DNA from: Acinetobacter ihumii
Lineage (GTDB): Bacteria > Pseudomonadota > Gammaproteobacteria > Pseudomonadales > Moraxellaceae
Assembly: GCF_900625095.1 (NCBI RefSeq)
Contig: NZ_LR130760.1
Span: forward strand, 2,495,106-2,559,105
DNA length: 64,000 bases
Direction of reading: 5' to 3'
A model generated the notes under the pieces. That model worked only from the letters and a program-made list of their open reading frames with translations. It did no database searches and was not told where the DNA came from. Every line of letters starts with the position of its first letter. Position 1 is the stretch's first letter. Positions 20,587 to 29,124 of this stretch are shown here, piece after piece. Both the position numbers and the translations under genes were made by a program.

Positions 20587-20605
20587 GTAAATAATAATCA
20601 TTATC
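20587..20605. promoter_or_regulatory. Fur box
   Basis: This 19-base site (ending ATAATCATTATC) matches the consensus GATAATGATAATCATTATC at 16 of 19 positions. It lies 42 bases before the minus-strand start at 20545 and about 160 bases before the plus-strand glpM-like start, so the minus-strand gene is the likely target. Confidence 0.72.
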
Positions 20606-20763
20606 AAATAAGCATGCTTGAACTGATGCGAAATTGCAAGCCAAATTTGTAAAGGATCATTTGAACAGCTTCCCAATCAAAGGTGGATGGGGAAAATAAT
20701 CAACTTCTCATTTGTCGTGAAAGAGAGTAAGTTCAGTGTCATTGTCGATCTGTTATCGTGGTT

Positions 20764-21108
20764 ATGCTTGGTTTATTCTTTAAATGCACTTTGGGTGCAG
20801 CAGTGGTATTGCTGATTTCGCTGTTGTCCAAAAGTCGATCTTTTTACATTGCAGGTTTAGTGCCTTTATTTCCAACTTTTGCGCTAATTGCGCATGTGAT
20901 TGTATTTGGGCAGCAAGGTGCTGAAGCCTTACGCAAAACGGCGCTATTTGGATTATGGTCACTGATTCCCTATGCGGTTTATCTAGGGGTGGTGTATTAC
21001 CTTGCAGATCGGGTCTCGATTGGGATGTGCTTAAGTTTTGCAACATTGGCATGGGTATTGGCTGCGGCCATTTTATTATATGGCTGGACGTCTTTTTATT
21101 CTGCTTAA
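20764..21108 (+). CDS. glpM: GlpM family membrane protein
   Basis: About 114 residues with four hydrophobic helices. The run KSRSFYIAGLVPLFPTFALIAH followed by ALFGLWSLIPYAVYLG is characteristic of the GlpM family, first named in Pseudomonas for an effect on alginate/glycerol metabolism, with no known biochemical role. ATG 20764 is chosen. A GTG two codons earlier (20758) is possible. No clear ribosome site is seen for either. The gene is divergent from the Fur-box gene and is followed by the yciI-like gene. Confidence 0.8.
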   Translation: MLGLFFKCTLGAAVVLLISLLSKSRSFYIAGLVPLFPTFALIAHVIVFGQQGAEALRKTALFGLWSLIPYAVYLGVVYYLADRVSIGMCLSFATLAWVLAAAILLYGWTSFYSA

Positions 21109-21127
21109 GGCGTGAGGTAAAAATCCA

Positions 21128-21412
21128 ATATTTATTGTCAGTTTAAATTATATAAAATCCCTCGATGAGGTTGATGCCTTGATCCAGCCACATATTGACT
21201 GGTTAGATCGCTATTTTGCAGAAGGTGTTTTTATCAGTGCAGGGCAAAAACAACCTCGTACGGGCTGTGTGATTTTGGTCAAAAGCATGCCACTTGAACA
21301 GTTAGAACAAATTTTGCAGCAAGATCCTTTTCAGCAAGTGGCAGATTATCATATTACCGAAGTTCATTTTTCCAAAACAGGATCGGGTTTTGAGCAACTA
21401 CTGGATAATTAA
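21128..21412 (+). CDS. YciI-family protein lacking a standard start codon
   Basis: The frame encodes an almost complete YciI-like protein (about 95 residues): FIVSLNYIKSLDEVDAL, WLDRYFAEGVFISAGQKQPRTGCVIL (with the Gly/Arg-Thr-Gly signature), and DPFQQVADYHITEV. The conserved N-terminus begins before any ATG, GTG or TTG. The only start-like triplet at the right place is ATA at 21128, 9 bases after GAGGT (21114-21118). A TTG at 21179 would delete the first beta strand. Either an AUA start is used, or the start codon has been lost by point mutation. YciI proteins are small muconolactone-isomerase-like enzymes of uncertain substrate. Confidence 0.6.
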   Translation: MFIVSLNYIKSLDEVDALIQPHIDWLDRYFAEGVFISAGQKQPRTGCVILVKSMPLEQLEQILQQDPFQQVADYHITEVHFSKTGSGFEQLLDN

Positions 21413-21491
21413 TCTGGAATGATTGTCTTGATCATCATCCAGTAGACTGCGCTTATATTTTTATGATGGGTTTTAGTTTGATTGATTTAGG

Positions 21492-22163
21492 TCAATCACT
21501 GAGTCCCATCCATTGTCGCTGTTCATAAGCACTGTCCCAAAACAGCCATTCGAGTTTTGCACCCATGCTATAAGCGGCATGCATTTTGGCTTTGGTGTCT
21601 TCGTCACAACGGGCAGCGACTTTATCGACAGTGCTAATTACATTGCGTACTGCACTATGAAACTCCTCTCCTGAATAGGTATCAATCCACGCCTGATATG
21701 GATTATTCGCTACAGATTTACTCACAATGTCCTGTCCTACTTCTGCATAAATCCAGAAACAAGGCAATAAAGCAGCTAAAACCACAGGATAACTTTCAGA
21801 CCAAGCTGTGGCGGTTAAAAATGACGTATAGTGATGACAGGCAAGGGTTAATGGCGTGGTGTCAAATTGCTGTTTGCTAATGTCAAAATGCTGCATAAAG
21901 TCATTGTGCAGACTGCGTTCAACAATAATGGCAATTTTGGCGGCTTCAGCAAATTGAATCACATCATCCGCATCAAACGCTTTTGCTGCGGCGACTGCCA
22001 AAGCACGGCCATAGGCCAGTAAATAATGTGCGTCCTGAATCACATAATGACAAAAAGCATCAGCAGATAAAGTCCCTGCGGCAAGCTCCTGATTAAACGG
22101 CAAATTTAAAGTTTTTTGATAAAGTTCAATATTGTTTTGCCACAGTTCTTGGGTAAAATTCAT
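21492..22163 (-). CDS. tenA: TenA family aminopyrimidine aminohydrolase (thiaminase II)
   Basis: 223 residues, the normal TenA length, all-helical. Catalytic residues fall at the same numbers as in the Bacillus enzyme: Asp44 (VIQD), Cys135 (LPCFW), Glu205 (KLEWLFWD). It should salvage thiamine by hydrolysing aminomethyl-pyrimidine to hydroxymethyl-pyrimidine. No other thi gene and no TPP riboswitch signature was seen around it. It is a single gene, convergent with the YciI-like gene and divergent from the DUF475 gene. Confidence 0.93.
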   Translation of the reverse strand: MNFTQELWQNNIELYQKTLNLPFNQELAAGTLSADAFCHYVIQDAHYLLAYGRALAVAAAKAFDADDVIQFAEAAKIAIIVERSLHNDFMQHFDISKQQFDTTPLTLACHHYTSFLTATAWSESYPVVLAALLPCFWIYAEVGQDIVSKSVANNPYQAWIDTYSGEEFHSAVRNVISTVDKVAARCDEDTKAKMHAAYSMGAKLEWLFWDSAYEQRQWMGLSD

Positions 22164-22358
22164 GTGTTTTTGCTCTATATTCTAAAAATCATCCGCCCAG
22201 ACTATAACAAAATTTTGTCATGCGTAGCCGCAGGGTGGGTTGATTAATTTTGCCTTAAAATTTTATTAAAAAATGATAAAAGTCATCTGCAAACATGCCT
22301 AAAACGCGCATAATATGCAGCGAAATCCTAATTTTAATATTTTTGATTCAGGGCGCTC

Positions 22359-23435
22359 ATGAAGCATTTCCGTTTTTCCATTTTTTTTACTGTGATTTGT
22401 TTGGCTTTATCGGCGTACTGGGGCTATACCCATGGGCCCGAGGCAGGCATTTCCACCATGTTTAAAGCCTTGACCATTACTGCGATCTTGGCGGTCATGG
22501 AAGTGTCTTTGTCTTTTGATAATGCAGTGGTCAATGCTTCGGTGTTACGTAATTGGGATCATTTCTGGAAAATGATCTTTTTAACGGTAGGTATTTTAAT
22601 TGCCGTTTTCGGAATGCGCTTAATTTTTCCGATTGTGATTGTGGCGGTCACCGCCAATATGGGCATGCTCGAAGTCGTGCAAATGGCATTGAATGACCCT
22701 GCGACGTATTCGCAACGTTTAATGGAGCATCATGCTGAAATTGCTGCTTTTGGTGGTACGTTCCTGCTGATGGTGTTTTTAAACTTTTTCTTTGACGATG
22801 GCAAAGATACACACTGGTTTAGATGGTTAGAGTCAAAACTTTCACATCTGGCCAATGTGCCGGCCATGTCGGTCTTTATCGCGTTAATTGCCATGTTAAT
22901 TATGTCTGCCAATGTGCCCGATGAAAAACGTCTGGTGGTCACCATGGCGGGGATTTGGGGCTTAGTCATTTACATTGGCGTACAGGTTTTGAGTCATTTG
23001 TTGGGCGGTGAACCTGAAGTAGATGAAGAGGGCAATGCGGTCAAACACGATGAAAATGGCGCGGTGACAGGCGTGGTTAAAGCCGGTTTTGGTGGTTTTT
23101 TATACCTTGAAGTATTAGATGCGTCATTTAGTTTTGATGGGGTGATTGGGGCATTTGCCATTACCAGTGATGTGGTCATTATTATGTTGGGTCTCGCCAT
23201 CGGTGCAATTTTTGTACGTTCCATGACCATTTATCTTGTCGAAAAAGGCACATTGGATGCCTATATTTTCCTTGAACATGGGGCACATTACGCGATTGGG
23301 GCACTGGCGTTTATCATGCTGGCCAGTGGTACAGGTGTGCATGTGCCTGAAGTCGTGACAGGTTTAATTGGTGTGGCATTTATTGTTTGGGCAGTTTTTG
23401 CTTCCATTCAATACCGTAAACGACAACTCAGTTAA
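22359..23435 (+). CDS. DUF475/TerC-related integral membrane protein
   Basis: 358 residues with about nine helices. Acidic residues within helices (VMEVSLSFDNAVVNASVL and LEVLDASFSFDGVIGAFAIT) form the two-fold repeat typical of TerC/DUF475 proteins of the LysE superfamily, which are linked to metal (mostly manganese) handling. A hydrophilic acidic loop (EPEVDEEGNAVKHDENG) divides the two halves. The substrate is not known for DUF475. It is monocistronic with a strong terminator. No manganese riboswitch was recognised upstream. Confidence 0.88.
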   Translation: MKHFRFSIFFTVICLALSAYWGYTHGPEAGISTMFKALTITAILAVMEVSLSFDNAVVNASVLRNWDHFWKMIFLTVGILIAVFGMRLIFPIVIVAVTANMGMLEVVQMALNDPATYSQRLMEHHAEIAAFGGTFLLMVFLNFFFDDGKDTHWFRWLESKLSHLANVPAMSVFIALIAMLIMSANVPDEKRLVVTMAGIWGLVIYIGVQVLSHLLGGEPEVDEEGNAVKHDENGAVTGVVKAGFGGFLYLEVLDASFSFDGVIGAFAITSDVVIIMLGLAIGAIFVRSMTIYLVEKGTLDAYIFLEHGAHYAIGALAFIMLASGTGVHVPEVVTGLIGVAFIVWAVFASIQYRKRQLS

Positions 23436-23465
23436 GCAAATCTTCAGTCTGAATGGCTACATTAT

Positions 23466-23496
23466 CAGGGTGTTTTTACACCCTGTTTTGTTTTAT
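23466..23496 (+). terminator. Terminator after the DUF475 gene
   Basis: CAGGGTGT-TTTT-ACACCCTG followed by TTTTGTTTT. Confidence 0.93.
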
Positions 23497-23579
23497 GTTC
23501 AGAAGAAATCGAAGGAATATAGCGCAGTTTTGGTGTGAATACCCTATAATTTGTACAGGTTAAAACTCAGCGTATTAAG

Positions 23580-24944
23580 ATGATGAATGCTATAGAACGT
23601 CGCTCAACTTTTGCATTAAGCAGTATTTTTGCCTTGCGAATGTTGGGATTGTTCATGATTATTCCCGTGTTTTCGGTAGCAGGGCAGTCTTATCAATACG
23701 CAACTCCAGCATTAATTGGTCTAGCTGTCGGTATTTATGGCTTAAGTCAGGCAATTTTACAAATTCCATTTAGCCTATTGGCAGATCGTTTTAGCCGTAA
23801 ACCGTTGGTGGTTTTAGGCTTGATTTTGTTTGCACTGGGTGGTGCCATCGCTGCAAGCTCAGACAGCATTTATGGCGTCATTTTGGGTCGAGCTGTGGCT
23901 GGCGCAGGTGCTGTGTCTGCGGTAGTGATGGCATTATTGGCAGATGTGACCCGCGAAGAACAACGCAGTCAAGCCATGGCCGTCATGGGCATGAGTATTG
24001 GGCTGTCTTTTATGGTTGCGTTTAGTCTCGGGCCGTGGCTGACCAGCTTGGTCGGTATTTCTGGACTGTTCTGGGTGACTACAATCATGGGCTTGGCAGC
24101 GATTTTAATGTTGCTACTGGTACCCAAAGTCACGCGACATCATCGTAACTTTGAGCAAGGTTATCTCGCGCAGCTGAAACAGGTCTTACAAATGGGTGAT
24201 TTAAACCGTTTGCACGTGTCTGTGTTTGCCTTGCATTTATTGCTCACCGCGATGTTTATTTATATCCCATCGCAACTGATTGAGTTCGCAGATATTCCAT
24301 TAGCAAAACATGGTCTGGTGTATTTGCCTTTGTTGGTGCTTAGTCTGTTTTTTGCTTTTCCAAGCATTATTGTGGCGGAAAAATATCGCAAAATGCGCGG
24401 CATATTTTTGATTGCAATTTCAGGCATTATTGCTGGTCTCATCATTTTAATTTTTGGTTATGAATCTAAATATGTATTACTGGCAGGTTTAGGCTTTTTC
24501 TTTATTGCATTTAACGTGATGGAAGCATTACTACCATCATGGTTGTCCAAATCTGCACCGATTCAATCCAAAGCCACTGCAATGGGCATTAATGCCAGCA
24601 GTCAGTTTCTGGGCGCATTTTGCGGTGGAATTCTAGGTGGTCAGCTTTTAATGTTACATAATACTGCGTTGGGATGGAGTATTCTGGCTGGCATTGCTAT
24701 GATCTGGTTGCTGGTCAGTTTTGGTCTGGCACAACCGCGTTATTTGTCTTCGATTGTGCTGCCATTACCTGAAATAAAACAAACAGATGAATGGACTTCA
24801 AAACTATTGGCAATTCGTGGTATTGAAGAAGTCGTGGTGATGACTGAGCAACGAGTGGCGTATATTAAAGTCGATAAACAGGTGATTGATGAAACTGGGC
24901 GACAACATTTAACGCACTTGATTGGTTCAGAGGTAGCCATTTGA
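23580..24944 (+). CDS. yajR: MFS transporter with C-terminal YAM-like domain (YajR type)
   Basis: 454 residues with 12 helices, motif A-like LLADRFSRKPLV in the first loop, and motif-C-type glycine pattern in helix 5. After the last helix a cytoplasmic tail of about 65 residues (SKLLAIRGIEEVVVMTEQRVAYIKVDK) has the beta-alpha-beta layout of the YAM domain found in YajR. Total length equals that of the E. coli protein. Substrate unknown, presumed proton-driven drug export. It lies 51 bp upstream of ssb and may share transcription. Confidence 0.85.
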   Translation: MMNAIERRSTFALSSIFALRMLGLFMIIPVFSVAGQSYQYATPALIGLAVGIYGLSQAILQIPFSLLADRFSRKPLVVLGLILFALGGAIAASSDSIYGVILGRAVAGAGAVSAVVMALLADVTREEQRSQAMAVMGMSIGLSFMVAFSLGPWLTSLVGISGLFWVTTIMGLAAILMLLLVPKVTRHHRNFEQGYLAQLKQVLQMGDLNRLHVSVFALHLLLTAMFIYIPSQLIEFADIPLAKHGLVYLPLLVLSLFFAFPSIIVAEKYRKMRGIFLIAISGIIAGLIILIFGYESKYVLLAGLGFFFIAFNVMEALLPSWLSKSAPIQSKATAMGINASSQFLGAFCGGILGGQLLMLHNTALGWSILAGIAMIWLLVSFGLAQPRYLSSIVLPLPEIKQTDEWTSKLLAIRGIEEVVVMTEQRVAYIKVDKQVIDETGRQHLTHLIGSEVAI

Positions 24945-24995
24945 GCATAACTCTTATAAAGTAAAACACAGAAATATATAGGAAGAAATCAGCTA

Positions 24996-25538
24996 ATGCG
25001 TGGTGTGAATAAAGTTATTTTAGTCGGTATTTTAGGACGTGATCCAGAAACAAAAACCTTTCCAAATGGGGGGTCTTTAACACAATTTTCTATTGCGACC
25101 AGTGAATCGTGGACAGATAAAAATACAGGCGAACGTAAAGAGCAAACTGAGTGGCATCGGATTGTGCTACATAACCGTTTGGGTGAAATTGCACAGCAAT
25201 ATTTGCGCAAAGGTTCAAAAGTATATATTGAAGGCTCGTTGCGTACACGTCAGTGGACCGATCAAAACGGTCAGGAACGTTACACCACCGAAATCCGTGG
25301 CGAACAAATGCAAATGCTGGATTCACGTCAGCAAGGCGATCAGCCGATGGGTGGCGGTAATGATTTTAATCAGCCTCGTTTTAATAATAACGCGCCACAA
25401 CAAGCAGGTTATGGTCAAAACACAGGTTTTAATCAAGGTGGTTATGGCAATAGCAGCAATAATAATCCGGGCGGTTTTGCACCCAAAGCCCCTTCTGCAC
25501 CCGCTCCATCCGATTTAGATGATGATTTACCGTTCTAA
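24996..25538 (+). CDS. ssb: Single-stranded DNA-binding protein
   Basis: 180 residues: an N-terminal OB fold (1-110) beginning [18 protein letters not shown], with [28 protein letters not shown], a flexible linker rich in Gln, Asn and Gly (115-170), and the acidic tip DDDLPF that binds partner proteins. It coats single-stranded DNA in replication and repair. AGGAAG lies in front of ATG 24996. A terminator follows at 25566. Confidence 0.98.
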   Translation: MRGVNKVILVGILGRDPETKTFPNGGSLTQFSIATSESWTDKNTGERKEQTEWHRIVLHNRLGEIAQQYLRKGSKVYIEGSLRTRQWTDQNGQERYTTEIRGEQMQMLDSRQQGDQPMGGGNDFNQPRFNNNAPQQAGYGQNTGFNQGGYGNSSNNNPGGFAPKAPSAPAPSDLDDDLPF

Positions 25539-25565
25539 TCTGTGGTAAATGCATGCAATAAAGAG

Positions 25566-25595
25566 AGCCTTTCTAAATCAGAAAGGCTTTTTTTT
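25566..25595 (+). terminator. Terminator after ssb
   Basis: AGCCTTTCT-AAATC-AGAAAGGCT followed by TTTTTTT. Confidence 0.93.
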
Positions 25596-25761
25596 AACAT
25601 TTAAACATTCAGGCCAAAAAATTTATAGGAGCCAATTTTTGGCTATATTGCAATGCAATTGAAGTGTTTTTTTAATATAAGTCATTCATTTTTAAGCTAA
25701 AAAATAAAAAATAACATATGAATAAAGCATGATGCGCACTTAAACAGTGCCTGAAATCCAA

Positions 25762-25797
25762 AATTGGCTCTTTGCTCAATACAAAAAGTGGCTCTCG
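25762..25797 (+). promoter_or_regulatory. Direct repeat, probable GabR operator before gabP
   Basis: Two GGCTCT boxes (25766-25771 and 25790-25795) start 24 bases apart, inside AATTGGCTCT and AAAAAGTGGCTCTCG. The same arrangement occurs once more at 28963-28998 between gabR and gabT. MocR/GabR regulators bind direct repeats. The rest of the 437-bp gap before gabP shows no gene. Confidence 0.72.
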
Positions 25798-25975
25798 TTT
25801 ATTCGCAGCCGAAAGCACACATTAGAACCATAAGAAGTATGCATACGGAAATACAAAGGTGAGCGCATGGTGGTCATGATTTTTCTAAATTCATGATAAC
25901 AGGCGGTTCACTGAGCAAGTTCATCCACATGGTTGTTGACTGTGTGGATGGCGGACTCAATGATAGGAAAAGGAT

Positions 25976-27415
25976 ATGGCGGTATATAAAAATACATCTG
26001 GGCAAACATCCTCAAATGGCTTAAAAACTGGCTTGAAATCGAGGCATTTGACCATGATTTCAATCGCAGGCGTAATTGGCGGTGCATTGTTTGTGGGTTC
26101 AGGCAATGTCATCTATGCTGCTGGCCCTGCGGTAATTCTGGCTTATGCATTGGGCGGATTACTGGTGTTGTTCATCATGCGAATGTTGGGCGAGATGGCA
26201 GTACTCAACCCTGATAGTGGTTCATTCTCAAGTTATGCAGATCGGGCAATTGGTCGCTGGGCTGGTTTTTCAATTGGATGGCTGTACTGGTGCTTCTGGA
26301 CGCTACTGATGGGTTGGGAAGCATATGTTGCTGGTAAAATCCTGCATAACTGGTTTCCCTTTATCCCGATCTGGGCATACATGTTACTGGTGATTGTGTC
26401 TTTAATTTGGGTCAATCTGCAAGATGTGAAGAACTACGGTGAATTTGAGTTCTGGTTTGCCCTGATTAAAGTGGTCGCTATAGTCATGTTTATGGTGGTA
26501 GGAAGTCTGGCAATTTTCCATTTGTGGCCATGGGGTGATATTTCTGCGCAAGGCAATGTCAATTATCTGCTGGATCAGCCTTTTATGCCCAATGGAATTG
26601 CGCCTGTAGTGACGGCATTGTTAGGGGTGATGTTTGCCTATGTGGGTGCGGAAATTGTGACTGTTGCAGCGGCGGAAGCGAAAAGTCCTGAAAAAGAAAT
26701 CTGTAAGGCCTCTAATTCCGTAGTCTGGCGAATTTTACTGTTTTATGTCGGTTCCATGCTGATTACCGTGTGTTTGATTCCACATAATAATCCATTATTA
26801 AAAGATCCAACATGGGGAACCTACAGCGTTACATTAACTGCATTAGGCATTCCTGAAGCACGTCATTTGGTCAATTTTGTGGTATTAACCTCAGTATGTA
26901 GCTGTTTTAATTCAGCATTATATACTTGCTCACGCATGTTGTATTCATTGTCTGGTCGCGGTGATGCACCCAAAAGTTTTGGATTGACCAATCGTAAAGG
27001 TAGCCCGTGGGCTGGGGTTTTGTTTTCAAGTTTATTTGCGCTGGTTGCAGTGTATTTAACTGCAACAGAAAGCATGAATGTCTACGACGTGTTAATGATG
27101 GCGACGGGTACCGTTGCACTATATGTTTATTTGGTCATCGCATTTTCTCAATTAAAAATGCGAAAAAAATATGAGGCCGAAGGTCGAAAAATTGATTTTA
27201 AAATGTGGTGTTTTCCATGGATTACCTATGCAGTCATTGTGGTGATTATTGGTTCACTGCTGGTCATGCTGATTGAAGGCACATATTTTAAAGAAGTGAT
27301 GTATACCTCTTTATTGGCATTATTGATTGTGGCTGTCGGTGGCATTGTCCATAAGGTGAATCTGGGAAAGGGCGTGTCCAGAACAAGTTTAAGACCTGAT
27401 TCAACATTAGATTAA
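25976..27415 (+). CDS. gabP: GABA permease (amino acid-polyamine-organocation family)
   Basis: 479 residues, 12 helices, starting with the hydrophilic LKTGLKSRHLTMISIAGVIGGALFVGSG motif of the amino acid transporter subfamily that contains GabP, and EKEICKASNSVVWRILLFYVGSM in the middle. The substrate is inferred from the adjacent gabR/gabT/gabD genes and the shared operator. AGGAAAAGGAT stands before ATG 25976. It is convergent with gabR. Confidence 0.9.
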   Translation: MAVYKNTSGQTSSNGLKTGLKSRHLTMISIAGVIGGALFVGSGNVIYAAGPAVILAYALGGLLVLFIMRMLGEMAVLNPDSGSFSSYADRAIGRWAGFSIGWLYWCFWTLLMGWEAYVAGKILHNWFPFIPIWAYMLLVIVSLIWVNLQDVKNYGEFEFWFALIKVVAIVMFMVVGSLAIFHLWPWGDISAQGNVNYLLDQPFMPNGIAPVVTALLGVMFAYVGAEIVTVAAAEAKSPEKEICKASNSVVWRILLFYVGSMLITVCLIPHNNPLLKDPTWGTYSVTLTALGIPEARHLVNFVVLTSVCSCFNSALYTCSRMLYSLSGRGDAPKSFGLTNRKGSPWAGVLFSSLFALVAVYLTATESMNVYDVLMMATGTVALYVYLVIAFSQLKMRKKYEAEGRKIDFKMWCFPWITYAVIVVIIGSLLVMLIEGTYFKEVMYTSLLALLIVAVGGIVHKVNLGKGVSRTSLRPDSTLD

Positions 27416-27422
27416 GCCCTGT

Positions 27423-27461
27423 GTTCAGGATGAAATAGGTTTTGACTTATTCATCCTGAAC
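27423..27461. terminator. Long stem-loop between gabP and gabR
   Basis: GTTCAGGATGAA and TTCATCCTGAAC form a perfect 12-bp stem with a 15-base loop, between the convergent genes. No strong U-tract follows. Confidence 0.65.
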
Positions 27462-27476
27462 ATTTGAGTACATCGG

Positions 27477-28964
27477 TCACAGCCCGTTTTCTTTGAGGCA
27501 TTGTAATAAGGTGCCAAAGGCCATCAACATATCTTTTTCATTGACGCAGGCAAACCCAATTAATAAACCACGTTGCGCGTGTGCATGCGATTGCATGTAG
27601 TATTGTGAGAGCGGTCGAACTTTGACCCCCCGTTCCAGCGCAAGTGAACTCACCGCAACATCATCACAATGCTGCGGCAATTTCATGACCAGATGTAACC
27701 CTGCGGTATCATTAAATTCGTGTAAAAAATCCTGCCCCAGATAGCGTTCAATCAACTCCACCAAATATGCACGACGTTTGGCATAGAGTAAACGCATGCG
27801 TCGAATATGCGCTTCATAATGTCCTTCGCGGATAAATTCGGCCAAAGCTTTTTGTTCAATCAGATGTCCACCTCGATACAGCTCGGTCGCTAATATCCGA
27901 AAAGAGTGAATTAATGCTTTAGGCACGACCAGATAACCAATTCTTAAAGCAGGATAAATGGTTTTACTAAAAGTCCCCATATAAATCACAGGTGCATCGA
28001 TTTCTAAACCTTGTAAAGAGGGATAAGGCTGTCCTGAAAAACGAAATTCACTGTCATAATCATCTTCTACAATCCAGCTCTTATATGTTCGGGCAATTTT
28101 TAAGAGTTGTTTGCGACGTGCCAGACTTAAGTGAGAGCCTAAGGGATATTGATGTGAGGGTGTTACAAAAATCAGTTTCGGTGGTTGGTTGGGGGTTAAC
28201 TGCGGAATAATACCATCCTGATCGACGGGCAAGGCATGAATATCCAGTCCATTGATTCTTAAGGTATTGCGCATCCCCCAGTAGGCTGGATCTTCAATCC
28301 AGACACGATCTCCAATATCACTTAAGGCGCGTGAGACTAAATCAATAGCCTGATGGATACCTTCGGTAATAATGATCTGGTCGGTATCACATTGTACCGA
28401 GCGCGCCACCCGTAAATAATCTGTCAGTGCGCTTCTTAATTCGCTACTGCCACCTGCACTGCTATAAATGAGATGTTGGTAATCGGGTTCACGACTTAAA
28501 CGGGTTTGAATACGACTGAAAATATGATGTGGAAACTCCGTGACATCAGGTACCCCCGGTACAAAAGCCCCCCATTGATGGGGCGATGCGGAGGCATGAC
28601 CAATTAATTGAGAACCCCGTAGCGATAACTCAACACTTTGCTTAGATCGGCTCAGAGGACGCAGTTGTTTCTCCTGAGCGGTATTTAAAAACACCTCTGG
28701 TAATTGTTCACTGACCCATGTGCCTTGACCCGTGCGTGCTTCCAAATAACCTTCTGCCTGTAACTGTTCATAGGCTGAAAGTACCGTGTTGCGAGAGACC
28801 TGAATTTCTTTGGCTAAATCGCGTGAAGCCGGTAAGCGAGTTTTAGGCTGAACTACCCCTTCAATAATGGCAGCTCGTAAACAACGGCATAACCGTTGAT
28901 GAAGCTTTCCTTCCGTGTCCTGTTGCAAGCGTTGTAACACATGATCACCCAACAGTTTGCGCAA
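27477..28964 (-). CDS. gabR: GabR, MocR-type PLP-dependent transcription regulator
   Basis: 495 residues from TTG 28964 (RKLLGDHVLQRLQ), with AGGAGAGAG 5-12 bases before it. The much longer frame to 29249 overlaps gabT and the operator and is rejected. An N-terminal winged-helix GntR domain (about 15-80: LPASRDLAKEIQVSRNTVLSAY) is followed by an aminotransferase-like domain (about 115-490) with EDDYDSEFRF and YMGTFSKTIYPALRIGY, where Lys binds pyridoxal phosphate. GabR activates gabTD with GABA and PLP and represses itself. One operator box overlaps its own ribosome site, which fits. Confidence 0.93.
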   Translation of the reverse strand: MRKLLGDHVLQRLQQDTEGKLHQRLCRCLRAAIIEGVVQPKTRLPASRDLAKEIQVSRNTVLSAYEQLQAEGYLEARTGQGTWVSEQLPEVFLNTAQEKQLRPLSRSKQSVELSLRGSQLIGHASASPHQWGAFVPGVPDVTEFPHHIFSRIQTRLSREPDYQHLIYSSAGGSSELRSALTDYLRVARSVQCDTDQIIITEGIHQAIDLVSRALSDIGDRVWIEDPAYWGMRNTLRINGLDIHALPVDQDGIIPQLTPNQPPKLIFVTPSHQYPLGSHLSLARRKQLLKIARTYKSWIVEDDYDSEFRFSGQPYPSLQGLEIDAPVIYMGTFSKTIYPALRIGYLVVPKALIHSFRILATELYRGGHLIEQKALAEFIREGHYEAHIRRMRLLYAKRRAYLVELIERYLGQDFLHEFNDTAGLHLVMKLPQHCDDVAVSSLALERGVKVRPLSQYYMQSHAHAQRGLLIGFACVNEKDMLMAFGTLLQCLKENGL

Positions 28965-28998
28965 TTGGCTCTCTCCTAGAATTAAAAAGTGGCTCTCG
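28963..28998. promoter_or_regulatory. Direct repeat, probable GabR operator between gabR and gabT
   Basis: GGCTCT boxes at 28967-28972 and 28991-28996, 24 bases apart, with the flanking pattern AATTGGCTCT...AAAAAGTGGCTCTCG shared with the gabP upstream site. The left box covers the gabR start and Shine-Dalgarno region. The right box lies 129 bases before gabT. Confidence 0.78.
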
Positions 28999-29124
28999 CC
29001 AGTTGAGGCAAGACGCGCGAAATTACAGTCATGGCAATGATTGTATCGCATCCCGAAAATGATGAAAGCAATGCTCAGACTAAAGCTATAGGTGTTAGCA
29101 CAAATACTCAAAGAGGAAAGAAGA

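Noticed and set aside
20545..20644. Upstream extension of the Fur-box gene
   Set aside because: It would place the Fur box within the coding region; the start at 20545 has its own ribosome site.
22164..22358. Possible TPP riboswitch in front of tenA
   Set aside because: The conserved thi-box elements are not found in this gap.
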